A stretch of 53,633 nucleotides of DNA from CAZTHL01 sp964613585 (GCA_964613585.1 CAZTHL010000017.1:1-53633), one strand, 5' to 3'; positions 24,743-33,148 are shown, counted from the first letter of the stretch. Notes: generated by a model from the sequence alone, not told the origin. Numbers and translations are program-made.

Positions 24743-25600
24743 ATCGAGGCCCCGCCTCTTCGCGAGGTCATCGCCCGCCACGGCCTGATGGCGCGACGGG
24801 CGCTCGGCCAGCACTTCCTGCTGGATCTCAACCTGACGGCCCGGATCGCCCGTGCCGCGAGACCTCTGGCCGGTGTCCACGTGATCGAGGTGGGACCGGG
24901 CCCGGGCGGATTGACCCGGGCCCTCCTGGCGACCGAGGCATCGGAGGTGATCGCGGTCGAGAAGGATCCGCGCTGCGTGGCCGCTCTGGCCGACCTGGCC
25001 GCAGCCTCGGCCGGCCGCCTGCACGTCCTGCCGGCGGACGCCCTCGACCTTGACGTCACCACACTGTGCGGAACGCCGCGCGCCATCGTCGCCAATCTCC
25101 CCTTCAACGTCGCGACGCCGCTGCTGATCGGCTGGCTGAGGCAGGCGCAGGCCTTCGAACGGCTGGTGCTCATGTTCCAGAGGGAGGTGGCGGACAGGCT
25201 GAGCGCGGCGCCGGGGTCGAAGGCCTACGGCCGCCTGTCGGTCCTGGCGCAGTGGCGCGCCAAGGTCGACAGGCTTTTCACGGTGCCGGCGCGGGCCTTC
25301 ACCCCGTCGCCGAAGGTGGACTCCGCTGTGGTGCTGATGGAGCCTCATGAGAGCCCGCTCGAGGCCGACTGGACGGCGATGCAGCAGGTCACCGCCGCCG
25401 CCTTCGGCCAACGCCGCAAGATGCTGCGGCAAAGCCTGAAGGTGCTGCCCCATGCCGAGGCCCTGATGGCCGAGGCGGGGCTGGCGCCGACCGACCGGGC
25501 CGAGGACGTCGACATCGCCGGCTTCGCCTCCCTGGCTCGGGCGCTGGACGGCCGGCGCCGGCAGGACCTCGACGAGAAGCCGCCCGCAGGTCCCCGGTGA
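24743..25600 (+). CDS. rsmA: 16S rRNA (adenine(1518)-N6/adenine(1519)-N6)-dimethyltransferase
   Basis: A KsgA/RsmA rRNA dimethylase, 285 residues from the ATC at 24743 or 270 from ATG 24788. SAM-binding motifs are LGQHFLLDLNLTARIARA, VIEVGPGPGGLTRALL and the catalytic NLPF (IVANLPFNVATPLLIGWL). C-terminal features are FTPSPKVDSAVVLM and FGQRRKMLRQSLK. The conserved alphaproteobacterial N-terminus LREVIARHGL is encoded upstream of the first ATG, which argues for initiation at the ATC codon with a GGAG site; I annotate that start with caution. It follows pdxA in the same frame and converges with gmk, stops 4 bases apart. Confidence 0.9.
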   Translation: MEAPPLREVIARHGLMARRALGQHFLLDLNLTARIARAARPLAGVHVIEVGPGPGGLTRALLATEASEVIAVEKDPRCVAALADLAAASAGRLHVLPADALDLDVTTLCGTPRAIVANLPFNVATPLLIGWLRQAQAFERLVLMFQREVADRLSAAPGSKAYGRLSVLAQWRAKVDRLFTVPARAFTPSPKVDSAVVLMEPHESPLEADWTAMQQVTAAAFGQRRKMLRQSLKVLPHAEALMAEAGLAPTDRAEDVDIAGFASLARALDGRRRQDLDEKPPAGPR

Positions 25601-25604
25601 TCCG

Positions 25605-26276
25605 CTACAGCCCCTGCTGGACCCTTTGGACGAAGTCGAAAAGACCGACCTGCCGCTCGCGCCGCAGCCGCTCCGCCTCCAGGATGGCGGCCACTTGCCG
25701 GACGCTCCGCTCCGTGTCCTCGTTCACGACGATGTAGTCGTATTCTCGCCAGTGGTTCATCTCGGCCGCCGCTGCCGCCATGCGCCGTTGAATGACCTCA
25801 TGGCTGTCCTGGGCGCGGGCATGAAGGCGCCGCTCCAGCTCCGCGGCGTCCGGAGGCAGGATGAAGACGCTGACCAGATCCTCCCGCGCCGTCTCGCCGA
25901 TCTGCTGGGTTCCCTGCCAATCGATATCGAAGAGCACGTCCCGGCCGCTCGACAGGGTGTCCATCACCGGTCCGCGCGGCGTGCCGTAGAAGTGATCGAA
26001 GACGCGGGCGTGCTCCAGCAGCTCCCCGGCCTCGACCCGTTGCTGGTACTCCTGCAGGCCGATGAAGTGATAGTCGCGGCCATCGACCTCGTCCGGGCGC
26101 ATGGCGCGCGTGGTGACCGACACTGACATCTGGAGATCGTCGAACCGGTCCAGAAGCAGTCGGGAAATCGTCGTCTTGCCGGCGCCCGACGGAGACGAGA
26201 GCACCAGCATCAGCCCGCGCCGACGTATGCCGGTCCTGGTCTCGCTTTCGAGGGCGCTGTCGGCTCGCCCGCTCAT
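25605..26276 (-). CDS. gmk: Guanylate kinase
   Basis: A 223-residue GMP kinase with the P-loop LSSPSGAGKTTISRLLL near residue 24, the GMP-binding VSVTTRAMRPDEVDGRDYHF, HFYGTPRG and VLFDIDWQGTQQI. The ATG at 26276 overlaps the yicC stop as ATGA, so longer upstream starts inside yicC are rejected. yicC-gmk coupling is widely conserved. It converges with rsmA. Confidence 0.95.
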   Translation of the reverse strand: MSGRADSALESETRTGIRRRGLMLVLSSPSGAGKTTISRLLLDRFDDLQMSVSVTTRAMRPDEVDGRDYHFIGLQEYQQRVEAGELLEHARVFDHFYGTPRGPVMDTLSSGRDVLFDIDWQGTQQIGETAREDLVSVFILPPDAAELERRLHARAQDSHEVIQRRMAAAAAEMNHWREYDYIVVNEDTERSVRQVAAILEAERLRRERQVGLFDFVQRVQQGL

Positions 26277-27139
26277 TCGATGTTCTGCACCTGCTCGCGG
26301 AACTGCTCGATCGTGGCCTTCAGCTCGAGGCCGACGCGGGTCAGCTCGACATCCGGGGACTTGGCGCACAAGGTGTTGGCCTCCCGATTGAACTCCTGGC
26401 AGAGGAAGTCAAGCCGCCGCCCGATCGCGCCTCCTTCGGTGAGCCGCTGTTGTGCCTGCGATAGGTGGGCCGACAGGCGGTCCAGTTCCTCACGCACGTC
26501 GGACTTGCCAACCAGGACGGCCGCTTCCTGGGCCAGACGCTCCTCCGAGAGCGCGGACGCATTCTCCAGAAGCGTTGCAAGGCTGGCTCGAAGACGCTCC
26601 TTGAGCGCCGCCGGCTGCGCGGCCGCGTGCGCGGTCGCCTCCGTCACCAGCTCGACCATCCGGTCAAGCTGGCCCCGGAGGAGCGGCAGCAGCCGCGCCC
26701 CTTCCTCCCGACGAGCGTCCGCCAGCGCATCGAGGGCGGCGGAAAGCCCGGTCCCGACCGCCGTCTCAAGAGCCGAGCGACCCTCTTCGTCCGTCTCGTC
26801 GTCGGTCTCGATCACCCCGCGCAGCCCGAGCAGGCCGTCCGCGCGCGGCGGCGCGCAGCCCCGGCCTTCGAGTTCGCGAGCCAGCTCGATCATTTTGTCC
26901 AGAAAGGCCCGGTTGATCCGAACGCCGCCGGCCGCGGCCTCGCGGCTGACGCCGAGCTGCACGGTCACATTGCCGCGCCGGATGCGTCGGCCGATTTCCG
27001 CCCTGGCGGCGGCGTCGAGCCGCTCGAAGCCGGCCGGCAGCCGGCACCGGACATCGAGCGAGCGGCCGTTCACGCTGCGCGCCTCCCAGCTCCAGGAGAA
27101 GCCGCCGACGGTGCCGTCGCTTCGGGAGAAGCCGGTCAT
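26273..27139 (-). CDS. YicC/YloC-family endoribonuclease
   Basis: A 288-residue YicC-family protein. It begins with the invariant MTGFSRSDG, followed by WEARSVNGRSLDVRCRLP and FERLDAAARAEIGRRIRRGNVTV. It ends with the DUF1732 hallmark GRRLDFLCQEFNREANTLCAKSPD and LTRVGLELKATIEQFREQVQN. YicC and YloC have been described as endoribonucleases affecting small-RNA turnover. The frame is open to 27550, but the upstream part is low-complexity and runs through a 15-base tandem array, so ATG 27139 is used. Coupled to gmk. Confidence 0.93.
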   Translation of the reverse strand: MTGFSRSDGTVGGFSWSWEARSVNGRSLDVRCRLPAGFERLDAAARAEIGRRIRRGNVTVQLGVSREAAAGGVRINRAFLDKMIELARELEGRGCAPPRADGLLGLRGVIETDDETDEEGRSALETAVGTGLSAALDALADARREEGARLLPLLRGQLDRMVELVTEATAHAAAQPAALKERLRASLATLLENASALSEERLAQEAAVLVGKSDVREELDRLSAHLSQAQQRLTEGGAIGRRLDFLCQEFNREANTLCAKSPDVELTRVGLELKATIEQFREQVQNIE

Positions 27140-27683
27140 GCTGGCGATGCCCGCCTCCGGCGGAGCGACATCGGCCGGGCCACCATGGGAGCCGGTCAAA
27201 CGAAGGACCTCCTCAGATCCGGCCGGGGTCGAGCCAGGGCGAACATCCGGCTGACGGGCGCCGGGCGTTCGAGACCCCGGGCTTATATCCGTCGGTCGCA
27301 CACGGCGACAACCCGGTTTGACGGGGCCGCTTTGACGGGGCCGCTTTGACGGGGCCGCTTTGACGGGGCCGGGTTGACGGGGCCGGGTTGACGGGGCCGG
27401 TTTGGCCTCGCCGGTTTGGCGTGGTGGCCGGTCCGCAGGCTCGCGGCCCGAAAGGCTCGGGAAACCCATGCTGCCAGCCGATGCGGACGGCAGCCTTGGC
27501 GCGAACACCCGCAATCTTATTCTAAGTCGATCGAAATTTATGACCAACAAAGGATCGGACCTTTCGAGCCAATGAACGTCGAGTGAACAAACCGTGGATT
27601 TCCGAGTCGTTGTCGTTTATGATCAAATAATGACACGGATTGCGTCGTATCCTCGAGCCGATCATGGCGCCGAGGTGAGGGGC
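27140..27683. other. Long non-coding region upstream of yicC
   Basis: About 540 bases without a supported gene. The part nearest yicC is GC-rich and holds a 15-base tandem array (27317-27404). Around 27510-27650 the sequence turns clearly AT-richer (for example TCTTATTCTAAG, GAAATTTATGACC, TTTATGATCAAATAATGAC), consistent with promoters for yicC on the minus strand and for the small downstream gene on the plus strand. No single -35/-10 pair stands out. Confidence 0.5.
27317..27404. repeat. 15-base tandem repeat array (about 6 copies)
   Basis: The unit TTTGACGGGGCCGCT, in variants with GGG replacing GCT, repeats at a 15-base period about six times. The first copies are near identical and the later ones share a common variant. 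The period is a multiple of three, but the reading frames through it are low-complexity Pro/Lys/Arg and not convincing as protein. It lies about 180 bases upstream of the yicC start. Confidence 0.85.
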
Positions 27684-27788
27684 ATGCGCCTTGCTGTGCG
27701 CTTGGCCGCTCAAGAATTCATGATCATGGTGCTCTGGATGACGAGCCTCCTGGGGCTCCTGGTGCTCGGCCATGGCCTCATGGGCTAG
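27684..27788 (+). CDS. Possible 34-residue single-span membrane protein
   Basis: From ATG 27684, preceded by a purine-rich GAGGTGAGGGG site, the frame encodes a basic N-terminus (MRLAVRLAAQEF) and one hydrophobic helix (MIMVLWMTSLLGLLVLGHGL). No family is recognised. The TAG stop lies in the left CTAG end of a dispersed repeat. The good ribosome site and an AT-rich upstream patch support it; small size and lack of known relatives weigh against it. Confidence 0.35.
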   Translation: MRLAVRLAAQEFMIMVLWMTSLLGLLVLGHGLMG

Positions 27789-27915
27789 AGCGCTTCCGGC
27801 TCAAGGAGCATCGCCGGCTCGCTCCCCCGCCCGGCCACCCGACGCCAGCATGCTCAGGCTGGCCGGGCGGGGGCCCGGGCCGGCGCCGAGTCCCCGTCAC
27901 GCGGAACCGTGCTAG
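27785..27915. repeat. Dispersed palindromic repeat, long nested form (copy D)
   Basis: A 131-base element bounded by CTAG at both ends. The outer parts, CTAGAGCGCTTCCGG and CGGAACCGTGCTAG, are a diverged version of the short repeat. The centre carries an extra hairpin with perfect 13-base arms CCCCGCCCGGCCA and TGGCCGGGCGGGG around a loop containing CAGCATGCTCAGG. It lies between the small membrane ORF and the mltG 3' end. Confidence 0.8.
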
Positions 27916-27943
27916 GGCGCGCCACGCGACATTCCGGTTTGCG

Positions 27944-28936
27944 TCAGTTGGCCAGCTGCCGCTCCTCACGGCGGAGACGCTGCCATCGCGCGACATTGCG
28001 ATTATGCTCGGTGAGCGTCCGGGCGAACGCGTGGCCGCCATTGCCATCGGCGACGAAGTAGAGATAGTCGGTTCGCTCGGGTCGGGTCACGGCCTCCAGC
28101 GCCGCCAGGCCCGGATTGGCAATGGGCGTCGGCGGCAGACCGGGATTCCGGTAGGTGTTGTGGGGCGCGTCGACCTGCCAGTCGCTTCTCAGCAGTTCCC
28201 GGCCGAGCGGCCTCTCGCCACGGGTCAACGCATAGATGACCGTCGGATCGGACTGGAGGGGCATGCCGCGCTCAAGCCGATTGATGAAGACACCGGCGAC
28301 GCGCGCGCGCTCGCCGGCGAGGCCCGTCTCCTTCTCGACGATCGAGGCCAGGATGACCGCCTCCTCGGCCGACTCGAGCGGCAGGCCGTCCGTCCGGTCC
28401 GCCCAGCGTTTCGCCACGGCATCGCGCATGGCGGCCTGCATGCGCTCGATCACCTCCTGGCGGCTCTCGCCCCGGCTGAAGGCGTAGGTTTCCGGCAGGA
28501 GGCTGCCTTCCGGTGGAACGCGCTCAATCTCCCCGCTGAGCAGCGGCTCGGCCTGAATCAGCGCCGCCACCTCGGCGGAGGTAAGGCCTTCGGGGACCGT
28601 GACGGTATGGACCACAGTGCGGCCGCTCTCCAGAATGGCCATGGCGTCACGGGCGCTGACACCGGCTGGAAAGGCGAACTCGCCGGCCTGCAGGCCGCCA
28701 TCGTGGCCGCTGATGGTCACCCCGGCCACAAACAGCCACCGATCCTCGATTACATCGGCCTGCTCGAGCCGATCGGCGATCGAGGCCAAGCCGAGCCCGC
28801 GCGGCACCAGCACGACCGTTTCCCGCTCGAGCGGGCCGGGCTTCTCGAACAGCCAGAACAGATAGCCGACCCCGGCCGCGCCCAGCAGCAGCAGCGCGGT
28901 CAGCGCCGCGAAGAGGCTGCCAAGACGACCGACCAT
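27944..28936 (-). CDS. mltG: Endolytic murein transglycosylase MltG
   Basis: A 330-residue YceG/MltG protein with one N-terminal membrane anchor (about 7-30), a LysM-like region, and the catalytic domain with ILASIVEKETGLAGER (EKET at 201-204, holding the catalytic Glu), GVFINRLERGMPLQSDPTVIYAL and YNTYR-like HNTYRNPGLPPTPIANPG. It cleaves nascent glycan strands and is thought to end peptidoglycan polymerisation. It lies 4 bases after fabF, the usual alphaproteobacterial order fabF-mltG-yicC-gmk; here a long spacer separates it from yicC. Confidence 0.94.
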   Translation of the reverse strand: MVGRLGSLFAALTALLLLGAAGVGYLFWLFEKPGPLERETVVLVPRGLGLASIADRLEQADVIEDRWLFVAGVTISGHDGGLQAGEFAFPAGVSARDAMAILESGRTVVHTVTVPEGLTSAEVAALIQAEPLLSGEIERVPPEGSLLPETYAFSRGESRQEVIERMQAAMRDAVAKRWADRTDGLPLESAEEAVILASIVEKETGLAGERARVAGVFINRLERGMPLQSDPTVIYALTRGERPLGRELLRSDWQVDAPHNTYRNPGLPPTPIANPGLAALEAVTRPERTDYLYFVADGNGGHAFARTLTEHNRNVARWQRLRREERQLAN

Positions 28937-28940
28937 GCGG

Positions 28941-30206
28941 CTACCGGAACCCTCTCAGGATCAGGCTCGCATTGGTGCCGCCGAAGCCGAAGCTGTTCGA
29001 GAGGGTCACGTGCACGGGCCGCTCGCGCGCCCGCCCCGGCACGAGATCGACATCGGTGCAGCTTTCGGACGGCCGCTCCAGGTTCAGGGTCGGCGGCACG
29101 ACCTGATCGCGAATGGCCAGGGTGCAGAAGATGGTCTCGACCGCCCCGGCAGCGCCGAGCAGATGGCCGATCGCCGACTTCGTCGAGGACATCGAGACGG
29201 TCTCGATGGCCGGGCCGAACAGCCGCTTGACGGCGTTGAGCTCGATCTCGTCGCCCACCGGGGTCGAGGTGCCATGGGCATTGATGTAGTCGACGGCGGA
29301 GGGATCGAGCCCGGCCCGCTTGAGCGCGGCGCGCATCGCCCGAAAGCCGCCGTTGCCGTCCTCCGGCGGAGCCGTGATGTGGAAGGCATCGCCCGACAGC
29401 CCGTAGGCCACCACCTCGGCGTAGATCCGGGCGCCGCGCCGGCGGGCGTGCTCCAGCTCCTCGAGCACCACGACGCCGGCACCCTCGGACATGACGAAGC
29501 CGTCGCGCCCCTCGTCATACGGGCGGGACGCGCGCTCGGGCGTGTCGTTGTAGCCGGTCGACAGCGCGCGCGCGGCACAGAAGCCGCCCACGCCGAGGCG
29601 GGTCACCGGCGCCTCGGAGCCGCCGGCGACCATGACATCCGCATCATCCCACTGGATCAGCCGAGCCGCGTCGCCGATCGCGTGGGCACCGGTCGAGCAG
29701 GCGGTGACGACGGCGTGGTTCGGTCCCTTGAAGCCATAGCGGATCGAGACCTGCCCGGACGCCAGATTGATCAGCGCGGCCGGAATGAAGAAGGGCGACA
29801 GGCGGCGCGGCCCGCGCTCCTTCACCGTCACCGCGCCGTCGGCGATCCACTGCAGGCCACCAATGCCGGAGCCGATCATGACGCCAGTGCGCTCCCGCGC
29901 CTCATCGCCGTCCGGCTGCCAGCCGCTGTCCTCGATGGCCTCCTGCGCGGCCGCCATGGCGAAGACGATGAACTCGTCGTTCTTCCGCTGCTCCTTGGGC
30001 GGCATGTAGCGGTCGGGGTCGTAAGCGCCCTCGACCGCCGGGTCGCGCGGGATCAGCCCGGCGATCCGGCTCGGCAGGTCGGCGGTCTCAAATCGGTCGA
30101 TCGCGACGATGCCGCTGTGCCCGCCGATCAGGCGTCGCCAATTCACCGGCACGCCCGCCCCGAGCGGTGTCACCATTCCAAGGCCGGTGATCACGACCCG
30201 TCGCAT
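28941..30206 (-). CDS. fabF: Beta-ketoacyl-ACP synthase II
   Basis: A 421-residue KAS II that condenses malonyl-ACP with acyl-ACP in fatty-acid elongation. The catalytic Cys is in VTACSTGAHAIGDA, and the two His are in NAHGTSTPVGDEIE and SAIGHLLGAAGAVE. The N-terminus MRRVVITGLGMVTPLG and C-terminal NSFGFGGTNASLIL are standard. It is downstream of fabD-fabG-acpP on the same strand, separated from acpP by about 110 bases that contain a tandem 24-base duplication. Confidence 0.97.
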   Translation of the reverse strand: MRRVVITGLGMVTPLGAGVPVNWRRLIGGHSGIVAIDRFETADLPSRIAGLIPRDPAVEGAYDPDRYMPPKEQRKNDEFIVFAMAAAQEAIEDSGWQPDGDEARERTGVMIGSGIGGLQWIADGAVTVKERGPRRLSPFFIPAALINLASGQVSIRYGFKGPNHAVVTACSTGAHAIGDAARLIQWDDADVMVAGGSEAPVTRLGVGGFCAARALSTGYNDTPERASRPYDEGRDGFVMSEGAGVVVLEELEHARRRGARIYAEVVAYGLSGDAFHITAPPEDGNGGFRAMRAALKRAGLDPSAVDYINAHGTSTPVGDEIELNAVKRLFGPAIETVSMSSTKSAIGHLLGAAGAVETIFCTLAIRDQVVPPTLNLERPSESCTDVDLVPGRARERPVHVTLSNSFGFGGTNASLILRGFR

Positions 30207-30222
30207 GTCACCTCACTCAATG

Positions 30223-30270
30223 TCTGGAAAAACCCTGCCGGACGGCTCTGGAACACCCCTGCCGGACGGC
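30223..30270. repeat. Tandem 24-base duplication in the fabF leader
   Basis: Two adjacent 24-base copies, 30223-30246 and 30247-30270, differ at only two positions. On the minus strand each contains the short palindrome GCCGTCCGGC, and one copy is followed by GGGTTTTT, so it could give weak termination or an attenuator between acpP and fabF. Confidence 0.75.
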
Positions 30271-30315
30271 CTCACCGGCCGGGGCACGAGCCGGGCGCAG
30301 GCCGCGACCGCGACC

Positions 30316-30555
30316 TCAGCCGGCGGTGTGCTCGGTGATGAAATCGATGGCGTCCTTGACCGTCCTGATCTTCTCGGCCGCCTCGTCCGGGATCTCGCAG
30401 CCGAACTCCTCCTCAAACGCCATGACCAGCTCGACAGTGTCGAGACTGTCCGCGCCCAGATCGTCGACGAAGACCGCGGACTCGGTGACCCGTGCCTCCT
30501 CGACACCAAGGTGGTCGACGACGATCTTCTTAACGCGATCGGCGATGTCGCTCAT
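30316..30555 (-). CDS. acpP: Acyl carrier protein
   Basis: A 79-residue acidic ACP with the phosphopantetheine attachment site DLGADSLDTVELVMAFEE (Ser in DSLD). It begins MSDIADRVKKIVVDHLGV. It carries growing acyl chains for FabD, FabG and FabF, whose genes flank it. The ATG at 30555 is preceded by AAAGGCAAG. The upstream in-frame extension is not ACP-like and is rejected. Confidence 0.97.
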   Translation of the reverse strand: MSDIADRVKKIVVDHLGVEEARVTESAVFVDDLGADSLDTVELVMAFEEEFGCEIPDEAAEKIRTVKDAIDFITEHTAG

Positions 30556-30694
30556 CAGTTCTTGCCTTTCAATGCGGATGCTTTCTTGATGCGCGGCTCC
30601 GGCACGCGCCCCCGGGAGACACGCGCGCGTCACATAACATAGCCCCGAACGCCGTGCCAGCGCTGCCCATTCCGGCCCGATCCGCGCGGTGGCG

Positions 30695-31432
30695 TCAGAA
30701 CATGGCCATACCGCCATTAATGTGCAACGTCTGCCCGGTGATGTAGCATGCCTCCTCGCTGGCCAGGAACACCACGCCGGCGGCCACGTCCCGGGGCTGC
30801 CCGAAGCGGGCCAGCGGCACCGCGGTCCGGGCCCGCTCGCGGACGTCCTCGGGCAGGCTCTCCGTCATCGCGCTCTCGATGAATCCAGGCGCGACGCAGT
30901 TGGCGGTGATGTTGCGGCTCGCCAGTTCCGCGGCCAGCGAGCGCATCATTCCGGCGAGCCCGGCCTTGCTGGCGGCATAGTTCGCCTGCCCGGGATTGCC
31001 GATGAAGCCGATGATCGACGACACCCCGATGATCCGCCCCCAGCGCCGGCGCATCATGCCCCGCAGCGTCGCCCGGGCGCAGCGGAACGAGGACAGAAGG
31101 TTGACCTCGAGGACGGCCAAAAACTCCTCGTCCTTCATGCGCATGGCCAGGTTGTCGCGGGTGATGCCGGCATTGTTGACGAGGATGTCCACCTTGCCCA
31201 TCGCCGTCTCGGCCGCCTTGACGACGGTCTCGGCGCCATCCGGCGTGGCCAGGTCGCCCGGGGTGACGTGCGCCCGGTCGCCCAGCGCCGCGGCGAGGTC
31301 GGCGAGGTGACCTTCCCGCGTGCCGGAAAGGGCCACATCGGCGCCGGCCCGGTGCAAGGCCTCGGCGATGGCCTTGCCGATATCGCCCGTGGCGCCGGTC
31401 ACCAGGGCCGCCTTGCCGGTCAGATCGAACAT
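30695..31432 (-). CDS. fabG: 3-oxoacyl-ACP reductase
   Basis: A 245-residue classical SDR with the NADPH motif TGATGDIG, NNAG, catalytic Ser in IIGVSSIIGFIG and an intact YAASK (with downstream AGLAGMMRSLA), ending GQTLHINGGMAMF. It reduces 3-oxoacyl-ACP in elongation. It lies 8 bases after fabD. Unlike the SDR at 6446-7225, the Tyr and Lys are present, which supports its FabG role. Confidence 0.96.
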   Translation of the reverse strand: MFDLTGKAALVTGATGDIGKAIAEALHRAGADVALSGTREGHLADLAAALGDRAHVTPGDLATPDGAETVVKAAETAMGKVDILVNNAGITRDNLAMRMKDEEFLAVLEVNLLSSFRCARATLRGMMRRRWGRIIGVSSIIGFIGNPGQANYAASKAGLAGMMRSLAAELASRNITANCVAPGFIESAMTESLPEDVRERARTAVPLARFGQPRDVAAGVVFLASEEACYITGQTLHINGGMAMF

Positions 31433-31440
31433 CGGATGAC

Positions 31441-32397
31441 TCAGAGCTCCGTGGTGATGGCTTCCAGGAAGGCGTCGACCTCGGCCGGGGTGTGCAGGGC
31501 ACGGGCGGCGAGGCCGCGGTCGATCCGCCTGGTCAGCCCGGTGAGCACGCGGCCGGCGCCGAGCTCGACCACCTCCGTGATCCCGCGGTCCCGCATCTCG
31601 AGGATGCTCTCGCGCCAGCGCACCCGGGACGTGACCTGCCGGACCAGGAGCGACCGGATCTCCGACACGTCGTCGGTCGGCTCGGCGGTGACATTGGCGA
31701 TGATCGGCACCGAGGGCTCGCGGAGGTCGGCGTGCTCGAGCGCCTCGGCCATGACCTCGCCGGCCGGTGCCATCAGCGGGCAATGAAAGGGCGCGCTGAC
31801 CGCCAGCATGACGCTGCGCCGCGCGCCGCGCTCCGCCGCCAGCGCCAGCGCCCGGCGGATCGACGGCGCGTGACCGCTGATGACCACCTGGCCGGGCGCG
31901 TTGTCGTTGGCGACGGCGCACACCTCTCCGGCGTGCGCCGCATCGCCGACGATGGCCTGAGCCGCCTCCAGATCCGCGTTGAACAGCGCGGCCATGCCGC
32001 CCTCGCCCACGGGCACGGCCGCCTGCATGGCACGGCCGCGGCGCCGCAGGAGCCGCGCCGCCTCGCCTGCCGACAGGGAGCGGACCGCGGCCAGGGCCGA
32101 GTACTCACCCAGGCTGTGTCCGGCGACATGGGTCGCCAGCTCGGTCAGCGGGCGCCCGGCCGCGTGCTCGAGGACCCGGGCCACGGCCAGCGAGACCGCC
32201 ATGAGCGCCGGCTGGGCGTTCTCGGTGAGCGTCAGCGCCTCGGCATCGCCCTCGAACATGAGGCCGGACAGGTCCTGGTCGAGCGCATCGTCGACCTCCT
32301 CGAAGACGGCGCGGGCAACCGCCGAGCGGGCCGCCAGCTCCCGGCCCATTCCCACGGCCTGGCTGCCCTGCCCGGGGAACACGAAGGCGCGAGCCAT
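31441..32397 (-). CDS. fabD: Malonyl-CoA:ACP transacylase
   Basis: A 318-residue FabD that loads malonyl groups on ACP. It has the oxyanion PGQGSQ at the N-terminus (MARAFVFPGQGSQAVGMG), the catalytic Ser in GHSLGEYSAL, the catalytic His in VSAPFHCPLMAPA, and ANDNAPGQVVISG. ATG 32397 directly precedes the conserved start; an upstream ATG would add 14 non-family residues. It is the first gene of fabD-fabG-acpP-fabF. Confidence 0.96.
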   Translation of the reverse strand: MARAFVFPGQGSQAVGMGRELAARSAVARAVFEEVDDALDQDLSGLMFEGDAEALTLTENAQPALMAVSLAVARVLEHAAGRPLTELATHVAGHSLGEYSALAAVRSLSAGEAARLLRRRGRAMQAAVPVGEGGMAALFNADLEAAQAIVGDAAHAGEVCAVANDNAPGQVVISGHAPSIRRALALAAERGARRSVMLAVSAPFHCPLMAPAGEVMAEALEHADLREPSVPIIANVTAEPTDDVSEIRSLLVRQVTSRVRWRESILEMRDRGITEVVELGAGRVLTGLTRRIDRGLAARALHTPAEVDAFLEAITTEL

Positions 32398-32533
32398 GCT
32401 ACCAACCTTGGACGACAGGTACGAAAGAGAGACGCGCACTCATAGAGGTCGGCTCGCCGAAGTCAAGCCGCCCGGTGGACGCCGCCGCCCCCCCGGTCCA
32501 CCACCGCGCGGCCGGCAGCCCGCCGCTCTCCCC

Positions 32534-33097
32534 TTATCCGGACGACAGCAGGCGGTCGGCCAGGGTTGCCAGGGTGCGGCGGAACGGCTCGGTGCTCTGC
32601 AGGCCGCGGGAGACCACGAGGGCGCCCTGCAGGTCGATCACGGCGTCCTCGGCCCGGCGCGCGGCGAGGTCCCGCTCGACACCCGTCTCCGCCACCACCT
32701 CGGCCAGCTGATCGATGAATCCGAGGATCAGCCGCCGCACATAGGCATGAAGGGGCCCGCCGTAATCGCTCACCGCGAACAACTCGAGTAGACAGGCGGC
32801 CCGCCCGTGGTGGTAATAACGGTCCAAGGCCTTGGCCATGCGCTCCAGGCGACTCCGAGGCGGACCCGGCGCCCGCAAAGGCTCGAACACGTGCTGCAGA
32901 AACCAGGCGTGGGCATGGCCGAGCACGGCCTGGGCCATGTCCGGCTTGCCGTTGGGAAACGCCGTCCGCAGCGCCGAGGGCGGCAGGCGGGTGGCCTCGG
33001 ACAGGCGATCGAGGCTGGTGCCGTCATAGCCGTACTGGCGGAACACATCCGCGATGCGCTCAACCAGCTCAGGGCTCGGTGAGGCCGGCATGGTCAT
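32534..33097 (-). CDS. TetR/AcrR-family transcriptional regulator
   Basis: A 187-residue regulator with an N-terminal helix-turn-helix (about 8-55): VERIADVFRQYGYDGTSLDRLSEATRLPPSALRTAFPNGKPDM. The third helix is unusual, with TAFPNGK where TetR proteins usually show YHHFGSK. The C-terminal helical domain (about 75-187) would bind an unknown ligand. I chose ATG 33097, with GGAGGGATC upstream. It is divergent from hpnN, and a palindrome in the shared region is a candidate operator, so hpnN is the likely target (inference). Confidence 0.8.
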   Translation of the reverse strand: MTMPASPSPELVERIADVFRQYGYDGTSLDRLSEATRLPPSALRTAFPNGKPDMAQAVLGHAHAWFLQHVFEPLRAPGPPRSRLERMAKALDRYYHHGRAACLLELFAVSDYGGPLHAYVRRLILGFIDQLAEVVAETGVERDLAARRAEDAVIDLQGALVVSRGLQSTEPFRRTLATLADRLLSSG

Positions 33098-33148
33098 GGC
33101 AAGATCCCTCCGCTCGTCCGTGTCTGACCGCGATGTTGCGGCGCATGT

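Noticed and set aside
27140..27550. N-terminal extension of YicC through the tandem array
   Set aside because: The extra 137 residues are low-complexity Pro/Arg/Lys encoded by repeats, and the invariant MTGF start of the family is at 27139.
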